A stretch of 64,000 nt of DNA, from assembly GCF_010723575.1 (NCBI RefSeq), contig NZ_BLKZ01000001.1, positions 3,782,001 through 3,846,000 on the forward strand. Reading direction: 5' to 3'. The first letter of the stretch is position 1; each line of letters begins with the position of its first letter. Positions 1 through 8,816 of this stretch are shown here, in pieces. Origin of the DNA: Mycobacterium bourgelatii (GTDB lineage Bacteria; Actinomycetota; Actinomycetes; Mycobacteriales; Mycobacteriaceae). Below the pieces are notes generated by a model. The model saw only the letters and a program-made list of their open reading frames with translations, had not been told where the DNA came from and did no database searches. Both the position numbers and the translations under genes were made by a program.

Positions 1-2
1 AT

Positions 3-698
3 CGGGAAATGACAAACCGTGGGCTGCTCAGCGGACGGGACTTCGTCGTCGCTGGTCACTCGGTCGGCGAGATCGCTGCCTATGCGATCGCCGGTGTGAT
101 GCCCGCCGACGACGCCGTCGCGCTGGCCGCCACCCGCGGCGCGGAGATGGCCAAGGCCTGCGCCAGTGAGCCGACCGGGATGTCCGCGGTGCTCGGCGGC
201 GACGAGACCGAGGTGCTGACCCGCCTCGAGCAGCTCGACCTGGTCCCCGCCAACCGCAACGCCGCCGGCCAGATCGTCGCCGCCGGTCGGTTGACCGCGC
301 TGGAGAAGCTGGCCGAAGACCCGCCGGCCAAGGCCCGGGTGCGTACGCTGGGTGTTGCCGGCGCTTTCCACACCGAGTTCATGGCTTCGGCTCTGGACGG
401 GTACTCCGCCGCAGCGCAGCGGATCACGGTCTCCGAGCCCACTGCGATGCTGCTGTCCAACCGCGACGGCAAGCCGGTGACTTCGGCGGCCGCGGCAATG
501 GAGACGCTGGTCGCGCAACTCACCCAGCCGGTGCGCTGGGACCTGTGCACCGCCACCTTGCGTGAGCAGGGTGTCGAGGCGATCGTGGAGTTCCCCCCAG
601 CGGGCACGCTCACCGGTATCGCCAAACGAGAACTTCGGGGGGTTCCGACGCGCGCCGTCAAGTCGCCCGCAGATCTGGACGAGTTGGCGAACCTCTAA
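3..698 (+). CDS. fabD: Malonyl-CoA:ACP transacylase FabD, 3' part
   Basis: Moves malonyl groups from CoA to the acyl carrier protein to feed FAS-II elongation in the cytoplasm. The reading frame is open from the window edge, so the N-terminus (roughly the first quarter to third of a ~300-residue family member) lies outside. The visible part carries the nucleophile elbow GHSVGE (the Ser acylated by malonate) and GAFHTEFM with the catalytic His. It ends in LDELANL, like M. tuberculosis FabD (recalled). It is the first visible gene of the fabD-acpM-kasA-kasB-accD6 cluster, 71 bp before acpM. Confidence 0.96.
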   Translation, partial: REMTNRGLLSGRDFVVAGHSVGEIAAYAIAGVMPADDAVALAATRGAEMAKACASEPTGMSAVLGGDETEVLTRLEQLDLVPANRNAAGQIVAAGRLTALEKLAEDPPAKARVRTLGVAGAFHTEFMASALDGYSAAAQRITVSEPTAMLLSNRDGKPVTSAAAAMETLVAQLTQPVRWDLCTATLREQGVEAIVEFPPAGTLTGIAKRELRGVPTRAVKSPADLDELANL

Positions 699-769
699 CT
701 GCCGCTCGACCTAACCAACAAGTACGTCATTTCGATTTACACACAACACATTACGAAGGGAAGCAAGTC

Positions 770-1117
770 GTGGCCGTATCTCAGGAAGAAATCATCGCCG
801 GTATTGCCGAAATCATCGAAGAGGTCACCGGTATCGAGCCCTCCGAGGTCACCCCGGAGAAGTCGTTCGTCGACGACCTGGACATCGACTCGTTGTCGAT
901 GGTTGAGATCGCTGTGCAGACCGAGGACAAGTACGGCGTGAAGATCCCGGACGAGGACCTCGCCGGTCTGCGCACCGTCGGTGACGTCGTCGCCTACATC
1001 CAGAAGCTCGAGGAAGAGAACCCCGAGGCCGCCGAGGCGCTGCGGGCCAAGCTCGAGACCGAGAACCCCGAGGCTGTCGCCAACGTCAAGGCGAGGCTGG
1101 AAGCAGAAAGCAAGTGA
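770..1117 (+). CDS. acpM: Meromycolate extension acyl carrier protein AcpM
   Basis: Carrier protein that holds the growing meromycolate chain as a thioester during FAS-II elongation. The 115-residue product has the phosphopantetheine site DDLDIDSLSMVE with Ser41 as attachment residue. It also has the long charged C-terminal tail (from about residue 80, rich in Glu/Ala/Lys) that distinguishes AcpM from ordinary ~80-residue ACPs. The start is GTG, preceded by a GAAGGGA Shine-Dalgarno about 9 nt upstream. Its stop overlaps the kasA start (GTGA), indicating translational coupling. Confidence 0.97.
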   Translation: MAVSQEEIIAGIAEIIEEVTGIEPSEVTPEKSFVDDLDIDSLSMVEIAVQTEDKYGVKIPDEDLAGLRTVGDVVAYIQKLEEENPEAAEALRAKLETENPEAVANVKARLEAESK

Positions 1118-2364
1118 CCAAGCCTTCCACTGCTAATGGCGGTTACCCCAACGTTGTGGTAACCGCCGTCACAGCGACGACATCGCTCGCGCCTGACGTC
1201 GAAAGCACGTGGAAGGCTCTACTAGCTGGCGAAAGCGGCATTCGCGTCCTTGAAGACGACTTCGTCACTAAGTGGGACCTTCCCGTCAGGATTGGTGGCC
1301 ACCTCAAGGAGTCGGTCGACATCCACATGGGCAGGCTCGACATGCGCCGCATGTCGTACGTCCAGCGCATGGCCAAGTTCCTGAGCCAGAACCTTTGGGA
1401 ATCCGCTGGCACTCCGGAGGTTGACCCCGATCGGTTCAGCGTCGTGGTCGGTACCGGCCTGGGTGGTGCCGAACGGATCGTTGAGAGCTACGACCTTATG
1501 AATGAGGGCGGGCCCCGCAAGGTGTCCCCGCTCGCCGTTCAGATGATCATGCCTAACGGTGCTGCGGCGGTGGTTGGCTTGCAGCTCGGGGCCCGTGCCG
1601 GTGTCATCACTCCGGTGTCGGCCTGCTCGTCGGGCTCGGAGGCCATCGCTCACGCGTGGCGTCAGATCGTCATGGGCGACGCTGACGTCGCCGTGTGTGG
1701 CGGTGTCGAGGGCCCCATCGAAGCGTTGCCCATCGCGGCGTTCTCGATGATGCGGGCCATGTCGACGCGCAACGACGAACCCGAGCGTGCGTCGCGACCC
1801 TTCGACAAGGACCGTGACGGATTCGTGTTCGGCGAGGCCGGGGCGCTCATGCTCATCGAGACCGAGGAGCACGCCAAGGCCCGCGGCGCCAAGCCACTGG
1901 CACGCCTGATGGGTGCTGGCATAACCTCGGACGCTTTCCACATGGTGGCGCCCGCGGCGGACGGCGTTCGCGCCGGCCGCGCAATGACGCGCTCGCTGGA
2001 GTTGGCCGGTTTGTCGCCCAAGGACGTCGACCTGATCAACGCCCACGGAACCGCAACGCCGATCGGGGACGCCGCGGAGGCGAACGCGATCCGGGCCGCC
2101 GGTTGCCAGCATGCCGCTGTGTACGCACCGAAGTCGTCGCTGGGTCACTCCATCGGCGCCGTCGGCGCACTTGAGTCAGTACTCACGGTATTGAGCCTTC
2201 GGGACGGCGTCATACCGCCCACGTTGAACTATGAGACTCCTGACCCCGAGATCGACCTCGATGTCGTCGCCGGCGAACCCCGCCACGGCGACTACCGATA
2301 CGCGATCAACAACTCGTTCGGGTTCGGCGGTCACAATGTTTCGCTCGCGTTTGGGCGTTACTAA
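1114..2364 (+). CDS. kasA: Beta-ketoacyl-ACP synthase KasA
   Basis: Condensing enzyme that extends acyl-AcpM by two carbons using malonyl-AcpM, early in meromycolate synthesis; the target of thiolactomycin in mycobacteria (established). The 416-residue length matches the family. Catalytic residues are visible: Cys171 in VSACSSGSE, His311 in NAHGTATP, Lys340 and His345 in APKSSLGHS. The GTG start overlaps the acpM stop by 4 nt. The paralogue kasB follows after 26 bp, reflecting an ancient tandem duplication. Confidence 0.98.
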   Translation: MTKPSTANGGYPNVVVTAVTATTSLAPDVESTWKALLAGESGIRVLEDDFVTKWDLPVRIGGHLKESVDIHMGRLDMRRMSYVQRMAKFLSQNLWESAGTPEVDPDRFSVVVGTGLGGAERIVESYDLMNEGGPRKVSPLAVQMIMPNGAAAVVGLQLGARAGVITPVSACSSGSEAIAHAWRQIVMGDADVAVCGGVEGPIEALPIAAFSMMRAMSTRNDEPERASRPFDKDRDGFVFGEAGALMLIETEEHAKARGAKPLARLMGAGITSDAFHMVAPAADGVRAGRAMTRSLELAGLSPKDVDLINAHGTATPIGDAAEANAIRAAGCQHAAVYAPKSSLGHSIGAVGALESVLTVLSLRDGVIPPTLNYETPDPEIDLDVVAGEPRHGDYRYAINNSFGFGGHNVSLAFGRY

Positions 2365-2390
2365 GTACGAGAGGAAACTTCGGTAAACCC

Positions 2391-3644
2391 ATGACCGAAC
2401 TGGTTACCGGGAAAGCGTTGCCCAACGTGGTCGTCACTGGCGTTGCCATGACGACCGCGTTGGCTACCGACGTCGAAAACACCTGGAAGTTGTTGCTGGA
2501 TGGCCAAAGTGGCATCCGCACACTCGACGATCCCTTCGTTGAGGAGTTCAACCTGCCCGTGCGCATCGGCGGGCACCTGTTGGAAGAGTTCGACAGCCAA
2601 CTCACGCGGGTTGAACTTCGCCGCATGTCCTACCTGCAGAGAATGTCGACCGTCATGGGCCGACGGGTGTGGGAGAACACCGGGTCGCCGGAGGTCGACA
2701 CCAACCGCTTGGCGGTGTCGATCGGCACCGGGCTGGGCTCGGCAGAAGAGCTTGTCTTCGGGTACGACGAAATGCGGATGCGTGGCTTCCGGGCGGTTTC
2801 GCCGCTGGCCGTGCAGAAGTACATGCCCAACGGCGCCGCCGCTGCCGTCGGGTTGGAGCGCCACGCCAAGGCCGGGGTGATGACGCCGGTGTCGGCGTGT
2901 GCGTCCGGGTCGGAGGGTATCGCCCGCGCGTGGCAGCAGATCGTGCTCGGCGAGGCCGACATAGCGATCTGCGGTGGCGTGGAAACCCGCATTGAAGCGG
3001 TGCCGATCGCCGGCTTCGCCAACATGCGCATCGTCATGTCCACCAACAACGACGACCCGCCGGGTGCCTGTCGCCCGTTCGACCGGGACCGTGACGGCTT
3101 CGTGTTCGGCGAAGCTGCCGCGTTGTTGGTGATCGAGACCGAGGAGCACGCCAAGGCACGCGGCGCCAACATCCTGGCGCGCATCATGGGCGCCAGCATC
3201 ACGTCGGACGGTTTCCACATGGTGGCGCCCGACCCCAATGGTGAGCGTGCGGGGCATGCAATGACGCGTGCGATTCAGCTCGCTGGGCTCACTCCGCAAG
3301 ACATCGACCACGTCAACGCCCACGCCACCGGCACTCAGGTTGGTGACGTGGCCGAAGGCCGAGCCATCAACAACGCCTTGAAGGGCCACAAGCCTGCGGT
3401 GTATGCACCTAAGTCAGCGCTCGGCCACTCGGTGGGTGCGGTCGGAGCGGTGGAGTCCATCCTGACGGTGCTGGCGCTGCGGGATCAGGTGGTTCCGCCA
3501 ACGCTGAACTTGGTCAACCTCGACCCAGAGATCGATCTGGACGTGGTGGCCGGAAAGCCGCGGCCTGGCACCTACAACTACGCGATCAACAACTCGTTCG
3601 GGTTCGGCGGACACAACGTCGCCATCGCGTTTGGGCGCTACTAG
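2391..3644 (+). CDS. kasB: Beta-ketoacyl-ACP synthase KasB
   Basis: Condensing enzyme for the last elongation rounds giving full-length mycolates. The 417-residue protein is strongly similar to the adjacent KasA, with the nucleophile Cys170 in VSACASGSE, the His of NAHATGTQ, and Lys/His in APKSALGHS. The ATG opens MTELVTGK, matching the short form of M. tuberculosis KasB (recalled). A purine stretch, GAGAGGAAAC, lies 13-22 nt upstream, rather far for a strong Shine-Dalgarno, so initiation could be coupled to the upstream genes. Confidence 0.97.
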   Translation: MTELVTGKALPNVVVTGVAMTTALATDVENTWKLLLDGQSGIRTLDDPFVEEFNLPVRIGGHLLEEFDSQLTRVELRRMSYLQRMSTVMGRRVWENTGSPEVDTNRLAVSIGTGLGSAEELVFGYDEMRMRGFRAVSPLAVQKYMPNGAAAAVGLERHAKAGVMTPVSACASGSEGIARAWQQIVLGEADIAICGGVETRIEAVPIAGFANMRIVMSTNNDDPPGACRPFDRDRDGFVFGEAAALLVIETEEHAKARGANILARIMGASITSDGFHMVAPDPNGERAGHAMTRAIQLAGLTPQDIDHVNAHATGTQVGDVAEGRAINNALKGHKPAVYAPKSALGHSVGAVGAVESILTVLALRDQVVPPTLNLVNLDPEIDLDVVAGKPRPGTYNYAINNSFGFGGHNVAIAFGRY

Positions 3645-3723
3645 GAAAACGCAAGAGAAACCCAAGGATCGTCGAGGATCGTCGGATCAACCCAGAGCAA
3701 CACGGAACTACAGGAGACCTGCG

Positions 3724-5145
3724 ATGACAATCATGGCCCCCGAGGCGGTTAACGAGTCGCTCGACCCCCGCGATCCACTGCTGCGTCTCAGCAATTTCCT
3801 CGACGACGGCAGCGTCGAGTTGCTCCACGAGCGTGACCGTTCCGGTGTCCTGGCCGCGGCCGGCACCGTGAACGGTGTACGCACCATCGCGTTCTGCACC
3901 GACGGAACCGTGATGGGCGGTGCCATGGGCACCGAGGGCTGCCAGCACATCGTCAACGCTTACGACACCGCCATCGAAGAGCAGTGCCCCATCGTGGGCA
4001 TCTGGCACTCCGGCGGTGCCCGACTGGCCGAGGGTGTGCGGGCGCTGCATGCGGTCGGCACGGTGTTCGAGGCCATGATTCGCGCCTCGGGCTACATTCC
4101 GCAGATCTCGGTGGTCGTCGGCTTCGCGGCCGGCGGCGCCGCCTACGGGCCCGCGCTGACCGATGTCGTCGTGATGGCGCCGGAAAGCCGGGTCTTCGTC
4201 ACCGGCCCCGACGTGGTCCGCAGTGTCACCGGCGAGGACGTCGACATGGCGTCTCTCGGTGGTCCGGAAACCCACCACAAGAAGTCCGGGGTGTGCCACA
4301 TCGTCGCCGACGACGAACTCGACGCCTACGAGCGTGGTCGCCGGCTGGTCGGATTGTTCTGCCAGCAAGGACATTTCGACCGCACCAAGGCCGAAGCCGG
4401 TGACACCGACATCCACGCGCTGCTTCCCGAGTCACCTCGGCGCGCCTACGACGTGCATCCGATCGTGTCCGCGATCCTCGACTCGGACACGCCGTTCGAC
4501 GAGTTCCAGGCCAACTGGGCGCCGTCGATGGTGGTCGGCCTGGGCCGGTTGTCGGGTCGCACCGTCGGCGTGCTGGCCAACAACCCGCTGCGACTGGGCG
4601 GCTGCTTGAACTCCGAAAGCGCTGAGAAGGCAGCACGTTTCGTGCGCCTGTGCGACGCCTTCGGCATCCCGTTGGTGGTTGTTGTCGACGTTCCCGGGTA
4701 TCTGCCGGGTGTTGACCAGGAGTGGGGTGGCGTGGTGCGCCGCGGCGCCAAACTGCTGCATGCGTTCGGCGAATGCACCGTTCCGCGGGTCACCCTGGTC
4801 ACCCGAAAGACCTACGGCGGGGCCTACATTGCGATGAACTCCCGGTCGCTCAACGCGACCAAGGTGTTCGCGTGGCCGGACGCCGAGGTCGCGGTGATGG
4901 GCGCCAAGGCGGCCGTCGGCATCCTGCACAAGAAGAAGCTGGCCGCCGCGCCGGAGCACGAGCGCGAGGCGCTGCACGACCAGCTGGCCGCCGAGCACGA
5001 GCGGATCGCCGGTGGTGTGGACAGCGCCATCGAGATCGGTGTGGTCGACGAGAAGATCGACCCCGCCCACACGCGCAGCAAGCTGACCGAGGCGCTCGCG
5101 CAAGCCCCCGCCCGCCGCGGCCGCCACAAGAACATTCCGCTGTAA
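3724..5145 (+). CDS. accD6: Acetyl/propionyl-CoA carboxylase carboxyltransferase beta subunit AccD6
   Basis: Carboxyltransferase subunit that moves CO2 from biotinyl-AccA3 to acetyl-CoA, making malonyl-CoA for FAS-I and FAS-II. The 473-residue protein has both crotonase-like halves. The N half includes WHSGGARLAEG and VVGFAAGGAAYGPALTD; the C half includes VVDVPGYLPGVDQEWGG and VTRKTYGGAYIAMNS. These Gly-rich oxyanion-hole segments are typical of AccD proteins. The ATG at 3724 is preceded by CAGGAGACC; a longer frame reaching back into kasB is not needed. In M. tuberculosis accD6 also has its own promoter, and the 79-bp gap after kasB leaves room for one. Confidence 0.97.
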   Translation: MTIMAPEAVNESLDPRDPLLRLSNFLDDGSVELLHERDRSGVLAAAGTVNGVRTIAFCTDGTVMGGAMGTEGCQHIVNAYDTAIEEQCPIVGIWHSGGARLAEGVRALHAVGTVFEAMIRASGYIPQISVVVGFAAGGAAYGPALTDVVVMAPESRVFVTGPDVVRSVTGEDVDMASLGGPETHHKKSGVCHIVADDELDAYERGRRLVGLFCQQGHFDRTKAEAGDTDIHALLPESPRRAYDVHPIVSAILDSDTPFDEFQANWAPSMVVGLGRLSGRTVGVLANNPLRLGGCLNSESAEKAARFVRLCDAFGIPLVVVVDVPGYLPGVDQEWGGVVRRGAKLLHAFGECTVPRVTLVTRKTYGGAYIAMNSRSLNATKVFAWPDAEVAVMGAKAAVGILHKKKLAAAPEHEREALHDQLAAEHERIAGGVDSAIEIGVVDEKIDPAHTRSKLTEALAQAPARRGRHKNIPL

Positions 5146-5163
5146 AAAGGGGATATTTTTCCC

Positions 5164-5269
5164 GCGAGGGGGTCACCCCTCCCCCGCGAGCAGACGCAAA
5201 CTTGTATGTTTCGGGCCCGAAACATACAAGTTTGCGTCTGCTCACCACTTGTCCCCAGGGGTGACTCGC
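5164..5269. repeat. Nested inverted repeat with a perfect 56-bp palindrome (copy 1)
   Basis: The core, 5188-5243, is a perfect palindrome: two 28-base arms meeting at GGGCCC with no unpaired loop, starting GAGCAGACGCAAACTTGTA. It is nested in a second pair of arms, GTCACCCCT at 5172-5180 and AGGGGTGAC at 5257-5265, with GCGAG/CTCGC outside those. It lies 42 bp after accD6 and before the next same-strand gene. No T-tract follows, so if it terminates transcription it is not a classical intrinsic terminator. It is one of five clear members of a dispersed family in this window. Confidence 0.93.
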
Positions 5270-5300
5270 CACTCCGGCGCACATTGTCGATGCTCTGGCG

Positions 5301-6188
5301 GTGCATCCCGACGCGATAAGGCTCTTAGCGGAATCCGGTGGCTTCGCCACGACCCCGCAACTCCTGTCGGTCATGACCCGCGTGCAGCTCGACGTCCAAG
5401 TGAAAAAAGGTGGGCTAGTTCGCGTATGGCGCGGCATCTACGCGGCTCAGCAACCGGATCTTTCGAGACGCTTGGCCGCACTCGACATTCTGATCGGGCA
5501 GCCTGCCGTCGCATGCCTGGGCACCGCCGCCGCGTTGTACGGGTTTGACACGGAGAACACCACCGCGGTTCACGTTCTCGACCCTGGCGTGCGGATGCGA
5601 CCCACAGTTGGGTTGATGGTTCACCAACGCGTGGGCGCCCGGCTGCAGAGGGTATCGGGACGTCTCGCGACCGCACCGGCCTGGACAGCAGTGGAGGTCG
5701 CAAGACAACTGAGTCGTCCGCGCGCCCTCGCAACACTGGACGCTGCACTGCATTCAATGCAGTGCACTCGCAACGAGATTGAGGTGGCCGTCGACGAGCA
5801 GCGGGGCCGGCGCGGGATTGTTGCAGTCCGGGAACTCTTACCCTTGGCCGACGGGCGGGCGGAGTCACCCATGGAGAGCGAAGCCCGCCTCGTGATGATC
5901 GACTACGGCCTGCCGCGTCCCGAACTCCAATACCCGATCTACGGCGTAAACGGGGAGGTGTGGCGCGTCGACTTCGCGTGGCCCGAAGCCCGCGTAGCCG
6001 CTGAGTACGAAAGCTTTGAATGGCATTCCGGGCCAACCGACATGGTCCGAGACAAGAAACGCTGGGGCGGCATTCAAGAGGTGGGGTGGACGATCATCCC
6101 GATTGTGGCCAAGGATGTTAGGCGCCAACCCGCAAGGCTCGCGGAGAGAATACTCAGCCACCTAAACCGCGCACGCCAAGCCAGTTAA
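5301..6188 (+). CDS. AbiEi-antitoxin-like winged-helix protein with C-terminal DUF559/Vsr-like domain
   Basis: 295 residues. The N-terminal ~60 residues (GGFATTPQLLSVMT, then a GLVRVWRGIYA strand-turn) resemble the winged-helix domain of type IV AbiEi antitoxins. The C-terminal third (ESEARLVMIDYGLPRPELQYPIY, then VDFAWPEARVAAEYE and W..IQEVGWTII) matches the DUF559/Vsr-like nuclease fold, with candidate catalytic Asp and Glu residues. The middle is unassigned. No cognate AbiEii toxin is adjacent. Start is GTG at 5301 with no evident Shine-Dalgarno. The gene is bracketed by two copies of the dispersed palindrome. Activity (nuclease or regulator) is unknown. Confidence 0.8.
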   Translation: MHPDAIRLLAESGGFATTPQLLSVMTRVQLDVQVKKGGLVRVWRGIYAAQQPDLSRRLAALDILIGQPAVACLGTAAALYGFDTENTTAVHVLDPGVRMRPTVGLMVHQRVGARLQRVSGRLATAPAWTAVEVARQLSRPRALATLDAALHSMQCTRNEIEVAVDEQRGRRGIVAVRELLPLADGRAESPMESEARLVMIDYGLPRPELQYPIYGVNGEVWRVDFAWPEARVAAEYESFEWHSGPTDMVRDKKRWGGIQEVGWTIIPIVAKDVRRQPARLAERILSHLNRARQAS

Positions 6189-6230
6189 CTCCCGCCCTCC
6201 CGCATCCCCCGCCCTTTCCCGTCATCCCCC

Positions 6231-6290
6231 GCGAGCAGACGCAAACTTGTACGTCTGGAGCCCGAAACGTACAAGTTTGCGTCTGCTCGC
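6231..6290. repeat. Dispersed palindrome, copy 2
   Basis: Perfect 24-bp arms (GCGAGCAGACGCAAACTTGT plus ACGT, 6231-6254, and its complement 6267-6290) around a 12-base centre that is a decayed version of the copy 1 centre. It fills the gap between the convergent AbiEi-like gene and the MFS gene, so a bidirectional terminator role is plausible. No T-tract is present. Confidence 0.92.
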
Positions 6291-6295
6291 CGAAG

Positions 6296-7690
6296 CTAGC
6301 CGCTGTCAAAGGCCAGTGCTCGGGCCTCCTCCTCGGTCTCGACCGCAGGACCCGACCCGGGTAGCGGCTTGCCGGCGACCTCCGGGGTGAACAACAGCGT
6401 GACCACGCCTACCACCCCGGCGAACATCAGCATGTAGGCCGGCACCATCTCGTTGCCGGTCGCCGAGATCAACGCTTGGGCGATCAACGGGGTGACACCC
6501 CCGACGGTGGATATCGACAAGTTGTACGAAATGGCCAACGCGCCGTAGCGAACCCTGGTGGGGAACAGCGCCGGCAACGCCGAGGGCGTCGTGCTGTCGA
6601 AACACAACTCCATCAGTCCGATCAGCAACACGCCGATGAAGATCACCGGATAGCCACCGCCGAAGCGCATCAGCAAAAACGCCGGGATCGACGCCACGAT
6701 CAGCAGACCGCAGCCGGTGCGCATGATCGGTTTGACGCCGATCCGGTCCGACAGCTTCGCAACGAACACAATCGTCGCCATCAACACGGCCAAGGTGGCC
6801 ACGATCATCACCAGTGCGGGCGTTTCGGCCACGTGCACAATAGTTTTCAAGTAGGTCGGCAGGTAGCCGGTGACCATGAAATCGGCGACCTGAGACGTGA
6901 GCACCAAAGCGGCGCAGATCAGCATCGGCCGCCACTGCTCGACGACTGTGTGCCGGAATCGTTCCCGGCCGCCTTCCTCGGCCTCGGCATCCTGATGCGC
7001 CTGCGTGAACGCCGGCGACTCGCCCAGCCGCAGCCGCATGTACAGCGCGATCAAACCCAGCGGCGCCGCCAGCAGCAACGGAACTCGCCAGCCCCAGGCC
7101 AGCCAGGCATCGTTCGGTAGCCACGCCTCGAGCCCGGTCACCAGGAATCCGGCGGCCACAAAACCGATCAGGTTGCCCAACGGCAGAAACCCGACCAGCA
7201 TGCCGCGCTTGCGGTCCGGTGCCTGCTCAACCAGGTAGGTCATCGCACCGACGAATTCGCCCCCGGTCGACAGGCCCTGGAAGACGCGGGCGACGACGAG
7301 CAGGATCGGCGCCCAGATGCCGATCGCGCTGTAGCCGGGAAGTAGGCCGCTCATGGTCGTACCGAACGTCATCATCAGGATCGTCATCACCAGCACCCGC
7401 TTGCGACCGATGCGGTCACCCAGCGGGCCAAAGATCATGCCGCCCAGCGGACGCACCACGAAGGCCGCCGCCAGGGTGCCGAAGGTGGCGATGAGGTGGA
7501 CCGCGCTGACGCTGTTGCCGGGATAAAACACCTGCGCAATCGTGGTGGCGATGTAGCCGTAGACCCCGAAGTCAAACCACTCCATGACGTTTCCGATCGC
7601 GGTACCCGTGATCGCTCGCGACATTGCACTTCGATCGGTCACCGTGATCTCGTCGCGCGCCCACTTCTGCTGAGAGCGCGAATTCGTCAC
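6296..7690 (-). CDS. MFS transporter, metabolite:H+ symporter (ProP/ShiA-like) family
   Basis: 464-residue inner-membrane transporter. The opening GTAIGNVMEWFDFGVYG and the loop motif GPLGDRIGRKRVL (residues ~95-107) are hallmarks of the MHS branch of the major facilitator superfamily, which moves small organic acids or betaines with protons. About twelve hydrophobic segments can be traced, with an acidic, charged loop (AHQDAEAEEGGRERFRH) in the middle. Start is GTG at 7690. It ends 5 bp from palindrome copy 2. Substrate cannot be read from sequence. It is not part of the conserved Rv2247-Rv2249c order. Confidence 0.9.
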   Translation of the reverse strand: MTNSRSQQKWARDEITVTDRSAMSRAITGTAIGNVMEWFDFGVYGYIATTIAQVFYPGNSVSAVHLIATFGTLAAAFVVRPLGGMIFGPLGDRIGRKRVLVMTILMMTFGTTMSGLLPGYSAIGIWAPILLVVARVFQGLSTGGEFVGAMTYLVEQAPDRKRGMLVGFLPLGNLIGFVAAGFLVTGLEAWLPNDAWLAWGWRVPLLLAAPLGLIALYMRLRLGESPAFTQAHQDAEAEEGGRERFRHTVVEQWRPMLICAALVLTSQVADFMVTGYLPTYLKTIVHVAETPALVMIVATLAVLMATIVFVAKLSDRIGVKPIMRTGCGLLIVASIPAFLLMRFGGGYPVIFIGVLLIGLMELCFDSTTPSALPALFPTRVRYGALAISYNLSISTVGGVTPLIAQALISATGNEMVPAYMLMFAGVVGVVTLLFTPEVAGKPLPGSGPAVETEEEARALAFDSG

Positions 7691-7768
7691 ACCGCGACGA
7701 TAGCCGTCGGCCTAGCCAACTCCCACCACGGTCACCGCGCGGCCCGATCCGATGCACATATCGTGTGG

Positions 7769-8701
7769 TCAGGCGGAGCGGTCTGGTGAGGTGAGGTGTT
7801 GTCGGGCCCACTGCTCGGCGGTGGTGGTGGGGATGTTGTGTCTGGCGTTGAAGGACTGCTCCTTGGGCCAGGCGACTCCTACACCTTCGCCGAAGACGGC
7901 CCGGTATTTCTTCATGGTGTCGGTGGGGTCGGCGGCGAGTTCGTCGTGGAGTTGCTCGACGGAGAGTTCGACCCGGGAGACCTGCGTGTGCAGGGTGCGG
8001 TCCACGATGTCGGCGAGCTCGCGGTAGGTGATGGTGTCGCCGGCAATGTAGACGACGTCGTCGACGATGGGCGGTGGTGTGTAGAGCACGGCGGTGGTCA
8101 ACTTCGCGATGTCTTCGGCGGTGGTGAGGGTGAGTTCGGTGTCCCAGCTGCCAAGTGCCCGCACGGTGCGGGTGGCGGTGTCAACGACACCGAAATCGGG
8201 TTCGAACGCGAAGCTGGTGAACATGCCGGCGGAGACGATGATCCAGTGGGTTTGGTGTTGGGCGCGCAGCAGCTCACGGACGTCGAGCTGTTCGTCGAAG
8301 AGGTCTTGCGGGCTGCCGCGTCCGATGAGGTCGTAGTCGGCGCCGAATTGCCATGGCAGGTAACGCTTCACACCGGAAGCCAGCACGGCGGAGGTCAGCT
8401 TGCGCTGGGTGCCGGCTCCCGCCGCGAAGCCCAGGCAACTGATCACGGTGTCGTAGTCGTCAAAGATCTCGGCCAGTTCCGAAGGTGACGCTGACGCGAT
8501 GTCGGCGTGGACGACGGCCACTGGCGCGGAGGTGAGCCCCTCGAGTCGCTGCGGCCGCCCATCGGTGGGTGGTCGCAGCAGAACCGTCACCGTGTCGTCG
8601 AGGTGCTGAGCGCCAATGTGGCCGGTGAGGGCCGTGATCATGGCTTGGCCGAGTTCGCCGGCGCCGATCACCAGGAATCGGGTGGGGGTCGCGGTGGTCA
8701 T
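7769..8701 (-). CDS. NmrA/isoflavone-reductase-like NAD(P)-binding protein
   Basis: 310 residues. The N-terminal FLVIGAGELGQAMITAL is a Rossmann nucleotide-binding loop (GxGxxG). Further on, VISCLGFAAGAG, VKRYLPWQFGADYD and IIVSAGMFTSF follow the pattern of NmrA-like/isoflavone-reductase atypical SDRs, which bind NADP(H) as redox sensors or reduce small aromatic substrates. ATG at 8701 is preceded by AAGGAGA at good spacing; a longer frame is unlikely. It stands alone, 115 bp after the PPE gene on the same strand. Confidence 0.87.
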   Translation of the reverse strand: MTTATPTRFLVIGAGELGQAMITALTGHIGAQHLDDTVTVLLRPPTDGRPQRLEGLTSAPVAVVHADIASASPSELAEIFDDYDTVISCLGFAAGAGTQRKLTSAVLASGVKRYLPWQFGADYDLIGRGSPQDLFDEQLDVRELLRAQHQTHWIIVSAGMFTSFAFEPDFGVVDTATRTVRALGSWDTELTLTTAEDIAKLTTAVLYTPPPIVDDVVYIAGDTITYRELADIVDRTLHTQVSRVELSVEQLHDELAADPTDTMKKYRAVFGEGVGVAWPKEQSFNARHNIPTTTAEQWARQHLTSPDRSA

Positions 8702-8816
8702 TGCGGCTCTCCTTGTTTCGAGACCGGGGCCAGCATGATGGTGACGCGGATGAGCACCGTGGCATCGGTAACTGCAAGTCCGCTGCCACGAGTGCATATC
8801 CTAGCCTCGAGGGCTA

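Noticed and set aside
1222..3389. Long antisense frames over kasA and kasB
   Set aside because: Both strands cannot be conserved equally; the sense frames contain all catalytic residues and match family length.
3631..3723. Extended N-terminus for accD6 reaching into kasB
   Set aside because: The extra residues are low-complexity and the internal ATG at 3724 has a Shine-Dalgarno and gives the family's normal start.
5188..5243. Classical Rho-independent terminator
   Set aside because: A perfect stem exists, but there is no loop and no downstream T-run, so the standard definition is not met.
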